From NCBI GenBank assembly GCA_903844155.1, contig CAIMSU010000162.1, positions 1 to 64,000 of the forward strand: a DNA stretch of 64,000 bases. Direction: 5' to 3'. The position numbers and the translations under genes are program-made. Shown piece after piece: positions 7,728 to 17,832 of this stretch (the first letter of the stretch is position 1; every line of letters begins with the position of its first letter). Source of the stretch: an uncultured Pseudomonadota bacterium. Lineage in GTDB: Bacteria; Myxococcota_A; UBA796; SXON01. The notes below the pieces were generated by a model. The model did no database searches, was not told the origin of the DNA, and saw nothing but the letters and a program-made list of their open reading frames with translations.

Positions 7728-8768
7728 CTAGGCCTCGGCGACGTCCCACTTCCCGGACGTCGACGCCAGGTCGCCGCGGATCCGCTGCAGGAGCGTCTCG
7801 TCCGCCTCGATCGCCCCCAACATCCGATCCCGACCCTGCCAGCGCAGGTCTCCGTACGTGTACCAGGAGCCGGCCTTGGCGATGACGCCGCGGTCCTCGG
7901 CCAGGTCCGCGATCTCGCCCAGCCGGAAGATTCCCTTGCCGAAGAGGATGTCAAACTCGATCTGCCGGAACGGCGGCGCGAGCTTGTTCTTCACGACCTT
8001 CACGCGCGTCCGGTTGCCGACGACCTCCTCGTCCTTCTTGAGCGCGCCGATGCGCCGCACGTCGAGGCGCACGCTCGCGTAGTACTTGAGCGCGTTGCCG
8101 CCCGTCGTCACCTCACTCGGGCCGAACGTCACGCCGATCTTCTGGCGGACCTGGTTGATGAAGATGAGCGTGGTGTTGCTCTTCGACACGACGCTGGTGA
8201 GCTTGCGCATCGACTTGGACATCATGCGGGCCTGCAGCCCCATCTGCGTGTCCCCCATCTGGCCCTCCAGCTCGTCCTTCGGCGCCAGCGCCGCTACCGA
8301 GTCGACGACGATCATGTCGACGCAGCTCGAGCGGACCAGCATCTCGACGATGTCGAGCCCCTGCTCGCCGTTGTCGGGCTGCGACACAAGCAGCGCGTCC
8401 AGGCTCACGCCGATCGATCGTGCGTAGATCGGGTCCAGGGCGTGCTCGGCGTCGATCATCGCGCACCGGCCGCCGCGCTTCTGCATCTCGGCGATGGCGT
8501 GGAGCGCGAGGGTCGTCTTGCCGCTGGCCTCCGGACCATAGATCTCGATGATGCGGCCGCGGGGGTAGCCTCCGGAGCCGAGGGCGAGATCGAGGCCGAT
8601 CGAGGCGGTGGAGCTCGTCTCGACCGGCTCCGGGTTGGCGTCGAGCTGCATGATCGCGCCCTTGCCGTGGGCCTTCTGGATGTCGACGAGGACCTGGCGC
8701 AGGAGGGCCTCGCGCGGGTTTTCGAGGGGTGGGGTGGTGGGGTGGGGGTTGGTCTGGGATGCCGTCAT
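7728..8768 (-). CDS. recA: recombinase RecA
   Basis: RecA catalyses ATP-dependent strand exchange and triggers LexA-type autocleavage. The 346-residue protein has the family N-terminal helix (residues 20-40), Walker A GPEASGKT at 78-85, the Walker B stretch [10 protein letters not shown], loop L2 around [19 protein letters not shown], and a short C-terminal domain. The frame is open further upstream, but the ATG at 8768 overlaps the stop of the DUF3006 gene as ATGA and gives the family start. It is the last gene of a coupled comM-DUF3006-recA unit. It is convergent with the membrane-protein gene across a hairpin-rich gap. No LexA box could be identified by eye. Confidence 0.98.
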   Translation of the reverse strand: MTASQTNPHPTTPPLENPREALLRQVLVDIQKAHGKGAIMQLDANPEPVETSSTASIGLDLALGSGGYPRGRIIEIYGPEASGKTTLALHAIAEMQKRGGRCAMIDAEHALDPIYARSIGVSLDALLVSQPDNGEQGLDIVEMLVRSSCVDMIVVDSVAALAPKDELEGQMGDTQMGLQARMMSKSMRKLTSVVSKSNTTLIFINQVRQKIGVTFGPSEVTTGGNALKYYASVRLDVRRIGALKKDEEVVGNRTRVKVVKNKLAPPFRQIEFDILFGKGIFRLGEIADLAEDRGVIAKAGSWYTYGDLRWQGRDRMLGAIEADETLLQRIRGDLASTSGKWDVAEA

Positions 8769-9070
8769 GGCGCTGACTCCGTGCGGGGTTGACCGCTGGT
8801 TTCGGGCGCCGCGCTGCCGGGCCGGCTCGCACCATGCGGGTCGGTCCCGGCCTCGCGGGGCTCGGGGAGGGGGTTTGTCGACGGGTTCGGCGTCGGCTGA
8901 AGGACAAGGGTGACGATCGCGCCCTCGCGCACGTCGGGCGCGAAAAGGGTCGCGGGAAGGTCCGATGTCGTGCGGTCGCACCATTCGACGACGACGCGGT
9001 CGTCCTCGATGCGGTCAACGACAACCCGGGCCTCGTTCAGCGCGATGGCGGCGAGGCAGGCCGGGATCAT
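8765..9070 (-). CDS. DUF3006-type small protein between comM and recA
   Basis: A 101-residue protein. The first ~65 residues ([15 protein letters not shown], then [19 protein letters not shown]) match the DUF3006 pattern, a small beta-strand domain whose role is unknown. The last 35 residues are Pro/Ser/Gly-rich and probably disordered. It overlaps comM by 4 bases at its start and recA by 4 bases at its end, both ATGA. That dictates the start choice and indicates translational coupling. DUF3006 genes in Firmicutes are often next to ComEC-like competence proteins; here the neighbours are comM and recA, a comparable DNA-uptake setting, and comEC lies about 9 kb away. Confidence 0.8.
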   Translation of the reverse strand: MIPACLAAIALNEARVVVDRIEDDRVVVEWCDRTTSDLPATLFAPDVREGAIVTLVLQPTPNPSTNPLPEPREAGTDPHGASRPGSAAPETSGQPRTESAP

Positions 9071-10584
9071 CCCGCCTCCAGGTTGTCGTCGAGGCGCAAG
9101 GCCACCGCGCGGTGAACGTGCGTGTCTCGGACGGGCCCGGGCGCGCCGTCATCCAGATCCGCGAGCGTGCGCGCCACCTTCAGGAGCCGCCTCCCGACGC
9201 GCGCCGAGAGGCCCTGATGCTCCATGTGGCGCTGAAGCACGGAGAGCGCGGCGCCCGTCGGAGCGGACGCCTCCACCACCCGCTCCGCCGGCAACGCAGC
9301 GTTGCTGGTGACCGCGCCGCCGTAGCGTTCGCGCTGGCGCCCTCGGGCTCGCTCCACCCGCGCGCGAACCGCAGCGCTGTCCTCGGCCGCGCCGTCGTTC
9401 AGCAATACCGAGGGCGAGACTGGGGAAAGCTCCACCCGCAGGTCGATGCGGTCGAGGAGCGGGCCCGAGAGCCGCGCCCGGTAGCGCACGCGCGCCGACT
9501 CCGGGCACACGCAGGGTCGGGTCGGGTGCCCGAGGTTGCCACAGGGACAGGGGTTCGCAGCGGCGACGAGCATGAAGCTCGCCGGCAGCGTGATCGACCC
9601 GCCGGCCCGGGAGAGGACGATGCGTCGGTCCTCGAGCGGGCCACGGAGGACCTCGCGCGCCATGCGTGGAAACTCCGGAAACTCGTCGAGAAACAACACG
9701 CCGTTGTGCGCGAGGCTGGCCTCCCCGGGCCGGAGCAGCGCGCCACCGACGAGCCCGGCTGGCGAGATCGAGTGGTGAGGCGCCCGGAAGGGGCGCTCGG
9801 AGACGAGTCCACCCCCGCCGAGCAGGCCCGCCGCGGAGTGGATTCGGGTGCACGCGAGCGCCTCCTCGGGGGTAAGTGTCGGTAGAATCGACGGAATCCG
9901 GGCCGCGAGCATTGTTTTCCCGCAGCCCGGCGGACCCTCCATCAGCAGGTTGTGCCCGCCCGCAGCCGCCACCTCCAACGCCTCTCGCGCGCCGGGCTGG
10001 CCGCGCACGTCCCGCATGTCGAGCGGGCCGACGTGGATCCCGGGAGCCGCTGGGCAGGCTCGAGCCAGCTCGCGCGTCCCGCCGAGGAACTCCGCCGCTT
10101 CGCCAAGCGTTCTGGCCACGCGGACGTCCACCTCCGCCACCAGCGCAGCCTCCTCGGCAGCGCCCGGCGGCAGGACGAGCCCCTTGAGCCCGAGATCGCG
10201 AGCGAGCGCCGCGAACGCCAACGATCCGCGTACCGGCCGCAACAGCCCGCCGAGCGTCAGCTCCCCCACGAGCAGGTACTGGGCGCAACGCTCCGGGTCG
10301 AGCCGGCCCCCGGCGAGCAGGATGCCGGCGGCGATCGGCAGGTCAAAGCCGGTTCCGTCCTTGCGCAGGTCCGCTGGCGCGAGGCTCACAACGACCCGCT
10401 GGCGCGGGAACTCAAACCCCGAGGCCAGCATCGCCGACCGCACCCGATCGGCGCTCTCGCGCACGGACAGCGACGGCAGCCCGACGATCGCCACGCTCGG
10501 CAGCCGACGCAGAAAGTCGACCTCGACCGTGACCTTCAACCCGTCCACCCCGAGCAGGGTGGCACCAAGAACCTGACTGGACAT
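9067..10584 (-). CDS. comM: ComM / YifB-family Mg-chelatase-like AAA+ ATPase
   Basis: A 505-residue protein of the YifB/ComM family. In Vibrio and Haemophilus ComM is a hexameric helicase that promotes branch migration during natural transformation. Seen here are the N-terminal Lon-protease-like domain (VLGATLLGVDGL through APADLRKDGTGFDLPIA), Walker A GPPGCGKT at about residue 217, Walker B VLFLDEFPEF, and the Cys-rich insert CPCGNLGHPTRPCVCPE typical of YifB. A C-terminal helical domain (HMEHQGLSARVGRRLLKVA) completes it. The ATG at 10584 matches the family start; an in-frame start 18 codons upstream is possible. First gene of a coupled operon with DUF3006 and recA. Confidence 0.95.
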   Translation of the reverse strand: MSSQVLGATLLGVDGLKVTVEVDFLRRLPSVAIVGLPSLSVRESADRVRSAMLASGFEFPRQRVVVSLAPADLRKDGTGFDLPIAAGILLAGGRLDPERCAQYLLVGELTLGGLLRPVRGSLAFAALARDLGLKGLVLPPGAAEEAALVAEVDVRVARTLGEAAEFLGGTRELARACPAAPGIHVGPLDMRDVRGQPGAREALEVAAAGGHNLLMEGPPGCGKTMLAARIPSILPTLTPEEALACTRIHSAAGLLGGGGLVSERPFRAPHHSISPAGLVGGALLRPGEASLAHNGVLFLDEFPEFPRMAREVLRGPLEDRRIVLSRAGGSITLPASFMLVAAANPCPCGNLGHPTRPCVCPESARVRYRARLSGPLLDRIDLRVELSPVSPSVLLNDGAAEDSAAVRARVERARGRQRERYGGAVTSNAALPAERVVEASAPTGAALSVLQRHMEHQGLSARVGRRLLKVARTLADLDDGAPGPVRDTHVHRAVALRLDDNLEAG

Positions 10585-10734
10585 CGCGTTTCCCGCAGCC
10601 GGCTCCGACGGGAGCGGGTGCGTCGGGGGCCAGAGCAAGGCCCGTGCCGCGCGCGGGCCCTCGGTTCGAACGGGTCCGTCAGGCCGACGATCACGTCAGC
10701 GTGCGGATCGTCGGCGACGAGGGGGTGTCAGGGG

Positions 10735-10775
10735 TGACGGACGTCCGTCAGGGTGACGAAAGTCACTCGGTGACT
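10735..10775. promoter_or_regulatory. palindrome plus hairpin upstream of comM
   Basis: TGACGGAC/GTCCGTCA (10735-10750) is a perfect 16-bp palindrome. Next to it AGTCAC (10761-10766) and GTGACT (10770-10775) form a hairpin with a TCG loop. Read on the minus strand, the outer bases extend this to about nine pairs with one G-T wobble. The pair lies between the stop of the 10825-11922 lipoprotein gene and the comM start, both on the minus strand. A terminator for the former and an operator for the latter are both possible. The rest of 10585-10824 shows nothing else I can name. Confidence 0.45.
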
Positions 10776-10824
10776 TCCGTCGGGAAGGGGGGCGCGAAAA
10801 TAAAGTCGCGTGTCTCCCGGCACC

Positions 10825-11922
10825 CTACGTGGCGCAGGCCGCGTCTGCGCTGCAGTCCGCGTCGTGGCAGTCGACCTTGGTGTCGCCGTCGTTGTCGACG
10901 CCGTCGGTGCAATCCTCGGCGGTGTACGTGGTCATCGTGACGCCGTCGAGCGCAGTGGCGGTGATGTCCTCGGCGACGATGTAGAGGCAGTAGGGCTCGC
11001 CGTCGGGGCAGGCTGTGCAGTCGACGCCCATGGACGAGGCCAGGTCGCAGATCGCGGCGGGATCGCCGGATTTTCCGACGAGCACGCCCATGTTCCGACT
11101 GTCGCCGGTGCCTGTAGCCGTGCCGTGTTGGATGGAGCTGCCGTCCGCCGCGAACGTTCCTGCGAGGGTGAAGTCGGAGATCGGGATCGCGACACTGCCG
11201 TACATGATGGTAACCATGGGGCTGGCAGCCTGAAAGTACGGCTGATAAGAGAAGTCTGCGGCTGGGAAGTCCCAAGTGGGCAAGTACCCGGACGTGTCCT
11301 TGAGTTGGGTCATCACCGCGCCCGAGTCGTCGCCGAGGCCGCCAATCATGTGGATCAGCGAGCTGTCGGCGCTCTCGACGCCAAGGAGGATGGGCACCGT
11401 CAGGTACGTGCCGGCGATGAGGTTGAGGAACGCAGGCGTCGTGATGTTCGCGTCGGAGAGGCGAAAGACGTAGGTGCGACCAAGCAACATCGTCGGATCA
11501 CCCGTGAGGGGGGTGCCGAGATCGCTCGTCGTGAACGCGGAGGATGTCGACGTGCCACACACATCGACGGTGAGTGTGTAGGAGGTGAGCGGCGCGAGCG
11601 CGGCGTCGGGTGTCACCACGGCCTGGACGTTGCCGTCGGTGAAGGCCGCTGAAACGGGCACGTTCGTACCGCTGCCATCGACCACGGTGAACACGGCGGT
11701 GGCGCCATCCCCGGTGAAGTCCACGGTGAACGGGTCCCGGTAGTAGACATCGGCGGTGGTGTCCACGGGCGTGATCGCGCTGACCGCGGTCGTGCAGACC
11801 GTCGCCGTGTCGGTGTCCGTGATGGTGCCCGAGTCAAACGCCGCGGAGTCACTGTCGAATTTGGTGGTCGGGCAGCCAACGAGGAGGCCGAGCGGGGCGA
11901 GCAGGATGAACGAACGGGTCAT
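10825..11922 (-). CDS. lipoprotein with Ig-like and DNGD metal-binding C-terminus
   Basis: A 365-residue protein with signal peptide and lipobox GLLVGC (Cys about residue 16). An acidic Asp/Ser/Thr linker (FDSDSAAFDSG, ITDTDTAT) follows. Residues ~50-130 look like a bacterial Ig-like domain (VDTTADVYYRDPFTVDF, ending in LTVDVCGTSTSSAFTT). The C-terminal ~28 residues, with EDCTDGVDNDGDTKVDC, are the Cys/Asp-rich DNGD motif common in myxobacterial surface proteins of the MopE type, where it is thought to bind metal. The ATG has GGAGG six bases upstream. It follows the next lipoprotein gene by 21 bases in the same operon. Function unknown. Confidence 0.85.
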   Translation of the reverse strand: MTRSFILLAPLGLLVGCPTTKFDSDSAAFDSGTITDTDTATVCTTAVSAITPVDTTADVYYRDPFTVDFTGDGATAVFTVVDGSGTNVPVSAAFTDGNVQAVVTPDAALAPLTSYTLTVDVCGTSTSSAFTTSDLGTPLTGDPTMLLGRTYVFRLSDANITTPAFLNLIAGTYLTVPILLGVESADSSLIHMIGGLGDDSGAVMTQLKDTSGYLPTWDFPAADFSYQPYFQAASPMVTIMYGSVAIPISDFTLAGTFAADGSSIQHGTATGTGDSRNMGVLVGKSGDPAAICDLASSMGVDCTACPDGEPYCLYIVAEDITATALDGVTMTTYTAEDCTDGVDNDGDTKVDCHDADCSADAACAT

Positions 11923-11943
11923 GAGTGTCCTCCGTGGGATCGG

Positions 11944-13026
11944 TCAATCGGCAGGGACGCCGACAATGGCAAGAGTGTACCAACTGAAGGTCGAGCCGAC
12001 GTCGAACTCGTCACTCACCTGGATGTCATAGTCGATGGCTGCGGAGACCTTCAACTCGCAGTCAGGGTCGAGATCGTAGTCGACTGTCCCGTGGTAGCAG
12101 GACTTCTTGAGTGTGTGGCTCGCCGCGTCGTAGATCTTGAGTTGGATGTCCGCCGGCGAGCCGGAGCCGAACGCCTCGACGGTGAAGTCGACGGCCTGCA
12201 TGCCGTCGGGGACCGAGACGTGGAACCAGTCCTTGTCGGCGGTCTTCTGGATCTTTCCGAACACGGTGCCGCCGAGCGGGAACTCGTTCGCGCGGGTATA
12301 GTCGTCGTTGTCGAGGGTGCCGTCCGCGCCATCCGTCTCGTCGAAGGTCCAGGTGACAGGCGGCTTTACGAGGGATGCCATGAGCGCCCAGGTGTACGCG
12401 TCGCCCGTCAGGTAGCCGGTCTCGGCGACGGCGACGTTGAAGGTGCCGATCGTGTCGGTCGGGATGACGATCTGGGGGTCCGTGCTGGCGACGCTGTCGT
12501 AGACGAGGATCGAGTCCTGGTCGGTGTAGAAGATGAACTGTGCGTCCGCCTCGGACCCACGCGCCGAAGCCTCGACCGCGACCGAGAGCCACCCGCTTTC
12601 GGCCGTCGTGAAGTTCAGGAACTCCGGGTCGCCCAGCGCGCCGTCACCGAGGAAAGTCCCGCACCACCACGACTCCATCGTGATCGGCTCGGTCTGATCG
12701 AACGTGTTGTTGGGCTCGACCTCCATGTTGTCGCAGCGCGGAGGCAAGGCCGGTGCTGTGTCGACGGACGCCGAATCGCCAGAATCGGTGCTTGGATGGG
12801 AGGTGTCGGTCTTGTGCGGCTTGTTGTTCGTGTTCGGCAGGGATGGTCGACAGCTCGTGCAGCCGGGCAGGACGACGCAGAGGGCGACCAGCGAAACGCG
12901 GTGTACAAGGCGGGATAGCCACGCAGCCGGTCGATTCCGGGTCGCGTCGGGGCATGCGCTTGGGAGGGGGAGCTGCAAGGTCGGGTTCGCCGGGCGACAG
13001 GATAGCCGGTTCCGGCGCCGCCGCAT
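11944..13026 (-). CDS. lipoprotein with two PPC-like beta domains
   Basis: 360 residues if started at the ATG at 13026. No ATG or GTG lies closer to the hydrophobic segment, although a TTG sits at the L of PTLQLP. Counting from 13026, a 40-residue basic leader precedes the h-region and lipobox VVLPGC, so the true start may be the TTG. After the Cys comes a TDTSHPSTDSGDSASVDT linker. Two stretches beginning with MEVEPNNTFDQTEPI and DNDDYTRANEFPLGG resemble bacterial pre-peptidase C-terminal (PPC) domains: EPN near the start, then DWFHVSVPDG. The likely location is the cell surface or periplasm. It is divergent from the anchor-D gene, with only 28 bases between the annotated starts. Confidence 0.75.
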   Translation of the reverse strand: MRRRRNRLSCRPANPTLQLPLPSACPDATRNRPAAWLSRLVHRVSLVALCVVLPGCTSCRPSLPNTNNKPHKTDTSHPSTDSGDSASVDTAPALPPRCDNMEVEPNNTFDQTEPITMESWWCGTFLGDGALGDPEFLNFTTAESGWLSVAVEASARGSEADAQFIFYTDQDSILVYDSVASTDPQIVIPTDTIGTFNVAVAETGYLTGDAYTWALMASLVKPPVTWTFDETDGADGTLDNDDYTRANEFPLGGTVFGKIQKTADKDWFHVSVPDGMQAVDFTVEAFGSGSPADIQLKIYDAASHTLKKSCYHGTVDYDLDPDCELKVSAAIDYDIQVSDEFDVGSTFSWYTLAIVGVPAD

Positions 13027-13054
13027 CAGCTATGGTGGGGGCGAGGAGATTTCG

Positions 13055-14536
13055 ATGCCCCCAAGCCCCCTCCAACGCCCACGTCTGGCCCTCTCCAGGG
13101 TCCTCGCGGTCGGCCTCGTCCTCCTCGGCGCCTGCAACGGCAATGACTCAAAGATCATCCAATTGTACCCGTCGATCGCCATCGCGCCCGACGTGCTTTC
13201 GTTCGGGGACACGCCGGTCGACTATTCCACCGGGCTCGACCTCACCGTCATCAACAGCGGACAGGTCGACGGGAACCTCTCCAACTTCGCCATCGAAGCA
13301 CCATTTTCCATCGTCGGCGACCCGGAGACGGTCGTGCCGAAGAACGGCCAGATCAACATCCCGCTCCAGTTCCTGCCGACCACCTACCAGGAGTACGCGG
13401 GCGCCATCTCGATCGACACCGACGATCCCGACCACGGCACCGTCACGGCCACGCTCACAGGCACGGGCGTATACGCGCCAACGCCGAGCATCTGCGTCGA
13501 TCCGCTCGCGCTGGACTTCGGCGCTGTCGTCCCAGGCTCGGTGCCGGAGGGCTTCTTCGTCATCAGCAATTGCGGCGATGGGGCGCTGGACATCACGTCG
13601 ATGACGCAGGCGGGGAGCGGCGCCTTCGTCGTCACCGGCGATCCGACCGGATTTTCGCTGGCGAGCGGCCAGGACTCCAACATCATCGTCCAGTATGCGC
13701 CGACGACCTCGCAGGGCGACAGCGGCTCGCTCACCATCACCTCGAACGACCCGGTGACGCCGACGACGACGGTGACGTTCATCGGAAACGGCGGTGGGAC
13801 CGACTTCAATTACCCGATCGCCGACATCGTCTGCCCCACGGACGTCGCACCGCGGGACACCGTCACGCTCGACGGGCGCGGGTCCAGCGATCCGGCCGGG
13901 AATGTGCCGCTGACCTACTCCTGGACGTTGATCCAGGTGCCGGACGGGTCGCAGGCGCCGCTGACGTTCCCCACCAGCGACGTCGCCTACCTCGCGACGG
14001 ACATCGCGGGGGACTACGCCGTACAATTGCAGGTGACGAACTCGATCGGCGTCAGCTCGGCGCCGACGACCTGCGCGTTCACGGCCGTCCCCAAGGAAAA
14101 CCTCCACGTCGAGCTGACGTGGAGCACGCCAGCCGCCGACGTTGACCTGCACTTGTTGACGTCTGCCGGGCAATTCTTCGTCATGCCCTATGACTGCAAC
14201 TACTGCAATCAGGCGCCCGACTGGGGTGTCATCGGCGCGACCGACGACCCGAGCCTCGACATCGACGATCGCGGCGGGTACGGGCCGGAGAACATCAACA
14301 TCGACGATCCGGCTGATGACACCTACTCAATCATGGTGCACTACTACACGGACAACGGCGACGGCGACTTGACCGCAACCGTGAAGGTCTACCTCTACGG
14401 GGTGCTGGCGGGCGAGGCCAGCAGTGCGATGAAGCGCGACCAGGTCTGGAACGCCGGGCAGATCAAGTGGCCGGATGGGCTTTACGTCGAGCAGAGCGAC
14501 GCGCCGTACACCGCGCCGCGGCGGACCTGCGAGTAG
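13055..14536 (+). CDS. choice-of-anchor-D lipoprotein with DUF2135-like C-terminus
   Basis: 493 residues from the ATG at 13055, which has GAGGAG seven bases upstream. The open frame begins earlier, but that part is antisense to the neighbouring lipoprotein. The lipobox is VLLGAC. Two ASH/HYDIN-like repeats follow, with signatures [15 protein letters not shown] and [15 protein letters not shown], each ending in a TGTG- or GNGG-type turn. A PKD-like domain follows ([18 protein letters not shown], then LTYSWTLI). The last ~130 residues ([17 protein letters not shown], then [10 protein letters not shown]) resemble the DUF2135/YfaP beta-sandwich. A paralogue with the same architecture sits 44 kb away (58290-59750). 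Surface-exposed role inferred; substrate unknown. Confidence 0.85.
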   Translation: MPPSPLQRPRLALSRVLAVGLVLLGACNGNDSKIIQLYPSIAIAPDVLSFGDTPVDYSTGLDLTVINSGQVDGNLSNFAIEAPFSIVGDPETVVPKNGQINIPLQFLPTTYQEYAGAISIDTDDPDHGTVTATLTGTGVYAPTPSICVDPLALDFGAVVPGSVPEGFFVISNCGDGALDITSMTQAGSGAFVVTGDPTGFSLASGQDSNIIVQYAPTTSQGDSGSLTITSNDPVTPTTTVTFIGNGGGTDFNYPIADIVCPTDVAPRDTVTLDGRGSSDPAGNVPLTYSWTLIQVPDGSQAPLTFPTSDVAYLATDIAGDYAVQLQVTNSIGVSSAPTTCAFTAVPKENLHVELTWSTPAADVDLHLLTSAGQFFVMPYDCNYCNQAPDWGVIGATDDPSLDIDDRGGYGPENINIDDPADDTYSIMVHYYTDNGDGDLTATVKVYLYGVLAGEASSAMKRDQVWNAGQIKWPDGLYVEQSDAPYTAPRRTCE

Positions 14537-14597
14537 CCGACACGTCGGTAGGCGCGCCCGGCACGGGTTATTTGCGCGGACCCACCGGAGCGCCCCC

Positions 14598-15668
14598 TTG
14601 AACTACGCGAAGATCCAGGAAGTCCTCGGCGCCGACAGCGCCTCCTTGCTCGGCCACACCTGCGTTGGCATCCCGAAGTCCCGCCTTGCGCTCCCTGGGC
14701 CGGACTTCGTGGAGCGCGTCTGGATGGACTCGGACCGCACGCCAAACGTACTCGGCAGCTTGCAGCGGATCTTCGACCACGGGCGCCTCGGCGGGACGGG
14801 CTACGTGAGCATCCTGCCGGTCGACCAGGGGATTGAGCACTCGGCCGGCGCCTCCTTCGCGAAGAACCCCGACTATTTTGACCCGAAGAACATCGTGGAG
14901 CTGGCGATCGAGGGCGGCTGCAACGCCGTCGCGTCCACGCTTGGCGTGCTCGGGCAGTGCGCGCGTCGCTACGCCCATCGCATCCCGTTCATCGTCAAGG
15001 TGAACCACAACGAATTGATGACCTACCCCAACAAGTTTGACCAGATCCTCTTTGCGTCGTCGAAGCAGGCGAAAGACATGGGCGCGGTCGCCATCGGCGC
15101 GACGATCTACTTCGGGTCCCCGGAGTCCGGCCGCCAGATCGTCGAGATCAGCCAGACGTTCCAGGCGGCGCACGAGGCGGGCCTGGCGACGGTGTTGTGG
15201 TGCTACCTCCGGAACAATGGCTTCAAGAAGGACGGCGTCGACTACCACACCGCCGCTGATTTGACCGGGCAGGCCGATCACCTCGGCGCGACGATCCAGG
15301 CGGACATTCTCAAGCAGAAGCTGCCGGAGAACAACGGGGGGTTCAACGCGCTGAACTTCGAGGGATCGAGCTACGGCAAGACCGACAAGCGGATCTACAC
15401 GGAGCTCTGCACGACCCACCCCGTCGATCTGGTTCGCTACCAGGTCGCCAACGGGTATATGGGTCGCGCTGGAACGATCAATTCTGGCGGTGCGAGCGGT
15501 GCAAACGACATGCAGGACGCGATCCGGACCGCCGTCATCAACAAGCGGGGCGGTGGCATGGGCCTCATCTCCGGCCGGAAGGCCTTCCAGAAGCCGCGCG
15601 CGCAGGGCATTGAGCTGCTGCACGCGATCCAGGACGTTTATCGGTGTGGGGAAGTCACGGTGGCGTAG
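14598..15668 (+). CDS. fbaB: class I fructose-bisphosphate aldolase, FbaB/DhnA type
   Basis: Cleaves fructose-1,6-bisphosphate to dihydroxyacetone phosphate and glyceraldehyde-3-phosphate through a lysine Schiff base (glycolysis and gluconeogenesis, cytoplasm). The 356 residues align without gaps of note to E. coli FbaB. Matches include [11 protein letters not shown]-type (here [20 protein letters not shown]), [31 protein letters not shown] and [17 protein letters not shown]. The start is a TTG at 14598 with GGAG seven bases upstream and fits the family N-terminus; the frame is open upstream. It stands alone between a lipoprotein gene and a sigma-54 regulator gene on the same strand. Confidence 0.97.
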   Translation: MNYAKIQEVLGADSASLLGHTCVGIPKSRLALPGPDFVERVWMDSDRTPNVLGSLQRIFDHGRLGGTGYVSILPVDQGIEHSAGASFAKNPDYFDPKNIVELAIEGGCNAVASTLGVLGQCARRYAHRIPFIVKVNHNELMTYPNKFDQILFASSKQAKDMGAVAIGATIYFGSPESGRQIVEISQTFQAAHEAGLATVLWCYLRNNGFKKDGVDYHTAADLTGQADHLGATIQADILKQKLPENNGGFNALNFEGSSYGKTDKRIYTELCTTHPVDLVRYQVANGYMGRAGTINSGGASGANDMQDAIRTAVINKRGGGMGLISGRKAFQKPRAQGIELLHAIQDVYRCGEVTVA

Positions 15669-15718
15669 TCGCCCGTTCGCCCAAGCGGCCCGATTTCCTG
15701 TATGCTTCCGCACCTTCC

Positions 15719-17098
15719 ATGTCCGAGATCACCAGCACCATCGCGGGCGTCGGCGCGCGTCAGATCCACATCCGGCGGGCCCGGCTGACGTGTACTGAGG
15801 GGGAGAACGCCAACAAGAGCTGGCTCGTCGACCGCGACGTCATCCGGATCGGCGCGCGTCCCGACAGCGACGTCGTGCTCACAGACTCCACGGTCTCGCG
15901 CACGCACGCCGAGATTGTGCGAGGTCGGGACGGCACAATCCTGCGCGATCTCGGAAGTACCAACGGCACGTTTGTCGGGCCGGTGCGCGTTCGCGAGGTC
16001 TACCTCTCGCCCGACACGCACTTCCGCATCGGCAAGACGGAGCTGGTGTTTCATCCCGATGACGAGGTGATCGACGTCCTGCCGAGCACGTCGAACCAGT
16101 TTGAGGGCCTCGTCGGCGCGGGCCTTGGGATGCGCGAGGTGTTCGGTGTGCTCGAGCGCATCGCGCCGACCGACCTGACCGTGCTCGTCACGGGGGAGAC
16201 GGGGACCGGAAAGGAGCTTGTCAGCCGCGCGCTCCACAAACGGTCGCGACGCGCGAACAAGCCGATCATCGTCTTTGACTGCGGGGCTGCGCCAGAAGGG
16301 CTGGTTGAAGCAGAGCTGTTTGGACACGAGCGAGGTGCGTTCACCGGCGCCATCGCCACGCGCGAGGGGCTGTTCGAGGCGGCCGACGGGGGGACGCTGT
16401 TCATCGACGAAGTCGGCGAACTTCCGCTGGAATTGCAGCCGAAGCTCCTGCGGGCGCTCGAGCAGCGGGAGGTGCGACGAATTGGCTCGTCCAAGTCCCG
16501 GCCCGTCGACGTGCGCGTCATCGCGGCGACGAACCGCAACCTCGCCGACGAGGTCGCAGCGGGTCGCTTTCGGGAGGACCTCTACTACCGCATCGCCGTC
16601 GTCGAGCTGCGACTGCCCCCGCTTCGCGACCGCCGGGACGATCTGGCGTTGCTCGTCGAACACCTCCTCCGAAGGGCCGAGGCCGCCGGCCACGCCCGGG
16701 GCGTACGCGGCCTGGATGCCGACGTCGAAGCGTTGTTTCGGGCCTACCACTGGCCCGGAAACGTGCGGGAGCTCAACAACGTCATCGAGCGGGCGCTGCC
16801 GTTCTGCGATGGACCGGTCGTGTCCCTGCGGGCGCTCCCCGAGTCGCTGCGCAAGGCGAGGCCCAGCGTCGCGGCTGCACCCGCACCGTCCGGTGCGTTA
16901 CCGTCGTCGGTTTCGAACCAGATGCCGCTCAAGGACGCGAAGGACCAGATCATCGAAGCGTTTGAAAAACAATACCTCGAAGACCTGATCGAGCACCACG
17001 ACGGCAACGTTTCGCGCGCTGCCCGCGTGGCCGGAATGGATAGAAAGTCGATCACCCGCCTGCTGAAAAAGCACCAAATCCGTTACCGCGACGTGTAG
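15719..17098 (+). CDS. FHA-domain sigma-54 enhancer-binding protein
   Basis: A 459-residue regulator. The N-terminal FHA domain (about 38-110; RIGARPDSD, then Ser60-Arg61-x-His63) would read phosphothreonine signals from a Ser/Thr kinase. The AAA+ sigma-54 interaction domain has Walker A GETGTGKE at 159-166, the GAFTGA loop at 206-211 and Walker B LFIDE near 227. The C-terminal Fis-type helix-turn-helix ([20 protein letters not shown]) binds DNA. All residues needed for sigma-54 activation appear intact. FHA-type activators coupled to Ser/Thr kinases are characteristic of myxobacteria. The ATG at 15719 fits; the frame extends upstream without family similarity. The next gene begins two bases after its stop. 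Confidence 0.95.
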   Translation: MSEITSTIAGVGARQIHIRRARLTCTEGENANKSWLVDRDVIRIGARPDSDVVLTDSTVSRTHAEIVRGRDGTILRDLGSTNGTFVGPVRVREVYLSPDTHFRIGKTELVFHPDDEVIDVLPSTSNQFEGLVGAGLGMREVFGVLERIAPTDLTVLVTGETGTGKELVSRALHKRSRRANKPIIVFDCGAAPEGLVEAELFGHERGAFTGAIATREGLFEAADGGTLFIDEVGELPLELQPKLLRALEQREVRRIGSSKSRPVDVRVIAATNRNLADEVAAGRFREDLYYRIAVVELRLPPLRDRRDDLALLVEHLLRRAEAAGHARGVRGLDADVEALFRAYHWPGNVRELNNVIERALPFCDGPVVSLRALPESLRKARPSVAAAPAPSGALPSSVSNQMPLKDAKDQIIEAFEKQYLEDLIEHHDGNVSRAARVAGMDRKSITRLLKKHQIRYRDV

Positions 17099-17100
17099 CA

Positions 17101-17799
17101 GTGACTCTTGATCTCCCCACCCTCGTGAGCCTCACCGCTGGCACCCTGATGACGGGGATCGCCGGCTGGCTCTCAGTGCGTGCGTTCTCGGACGCGCGCC
17201 TACTCGCAGAGATCGGCTCCACGCCAATGGGGGAGCTGACCGACGGCCTGCATGAGGTGCGGGGTGCGGTGAAGGGAAGTCCCGGCTTTCGAGCGCCTGT
17301 TTCGGACCGCGAGTGCATCGGGTGGCGCCTTGTGGTCGAGCAGCAGCGGCGCTCGACCTGGGAGCTGGTGTACGACAAGCGGGAGATGGGCACGTTCGCG
17401 ATGGAGGATGGGACCGGCACCGTCGCCGTCGATGCCGGAAAGGCCGAGCTGGTCCTTGCAAAGACGGCGCGGGTTCGGAACGGGGTTGTGAGCGTTCCCG
17501 GCCCCGAATGGGAGTCGATGCGCCAGCGGCTCGGGGATCCGGCCATCGAGCCGACGACGCCTTTCCTTCGGTGGAAGGAGGAGTCCATCGAGCCGGACGA
17601 CGTGCTCACCGCCATCGGGACACTGGTGCGCGAGGAGGGCGAGGGTCCCTGGCGGGTGAGCGCCGAGAACCTGCTGCTCTCAGACCGTGACGATGCGGAG
17701 GTGGTGCGTCAACAGCGCCGGCGCGGGCAGCGCCACCTTGCCTGGGCGCTCGCCGGGATCGCCGTCCTCGCGTATGGCGTCTGGAGCCTCGTGAAGTAG
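17101..17799 (+). CDS. GIDE-like membrane-anchored protein
   Basis: 232 residues from a GTG that follows the previous stop by two bases. One hydrophobic segment lies at each end (about residues 8-28 and 212-230), with a soluble middle. The middle runs from MGELTDGLHEVRGAVKG to AVDAGKAELVL, a pattern of the GIDE domain (eukaryotic MUL1/MAPL E3-ligase-associated beta domain), where bacterial members are of unknown function. There is no RING domain, so ligase activity is not implied. Close spacing suggests co-transcription with the FHA regulator and perhaps with comEC, which starts about 30 bases later. Confidence 0.7.
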   Translation: MTLDLPTLVSLTAGTLMTGIAGWLSVRAFSDARLLAEIGSTPMGELTDGLHEVRGAVKGSPGFRAPVSDRECIGWRLVVEQQRRSTWELVYDKREMGTFAMEDGTGTVAVDAGKAELVLAKTARVRNGVVSVPGPEWESMRQRLGDPAIEPTTPFLRWKEESIEPDDVLTAIGTLVREEGEGPWRVSAENLLLSDRDDAEVVRQQRRRGQRHLAWALAGIAVLAYGVWSLVK

Positions 17800-17832
17800 G
17801 GTCCGGCACGGTCCTTGCTGTGCGCCCGGCGC

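Noticed and set aside
10655-10690. GGTTCGA box considered as a tRNA T-arm
   Set aside because: No acceptor, D-arm or anticodon stem could be built around it.
17101-17799. Ubiquitin-ligase function for the GIDE-like protein
   Set aside because: There is no RING domain; the GIDE fold alone does not support that activity in bacteria.
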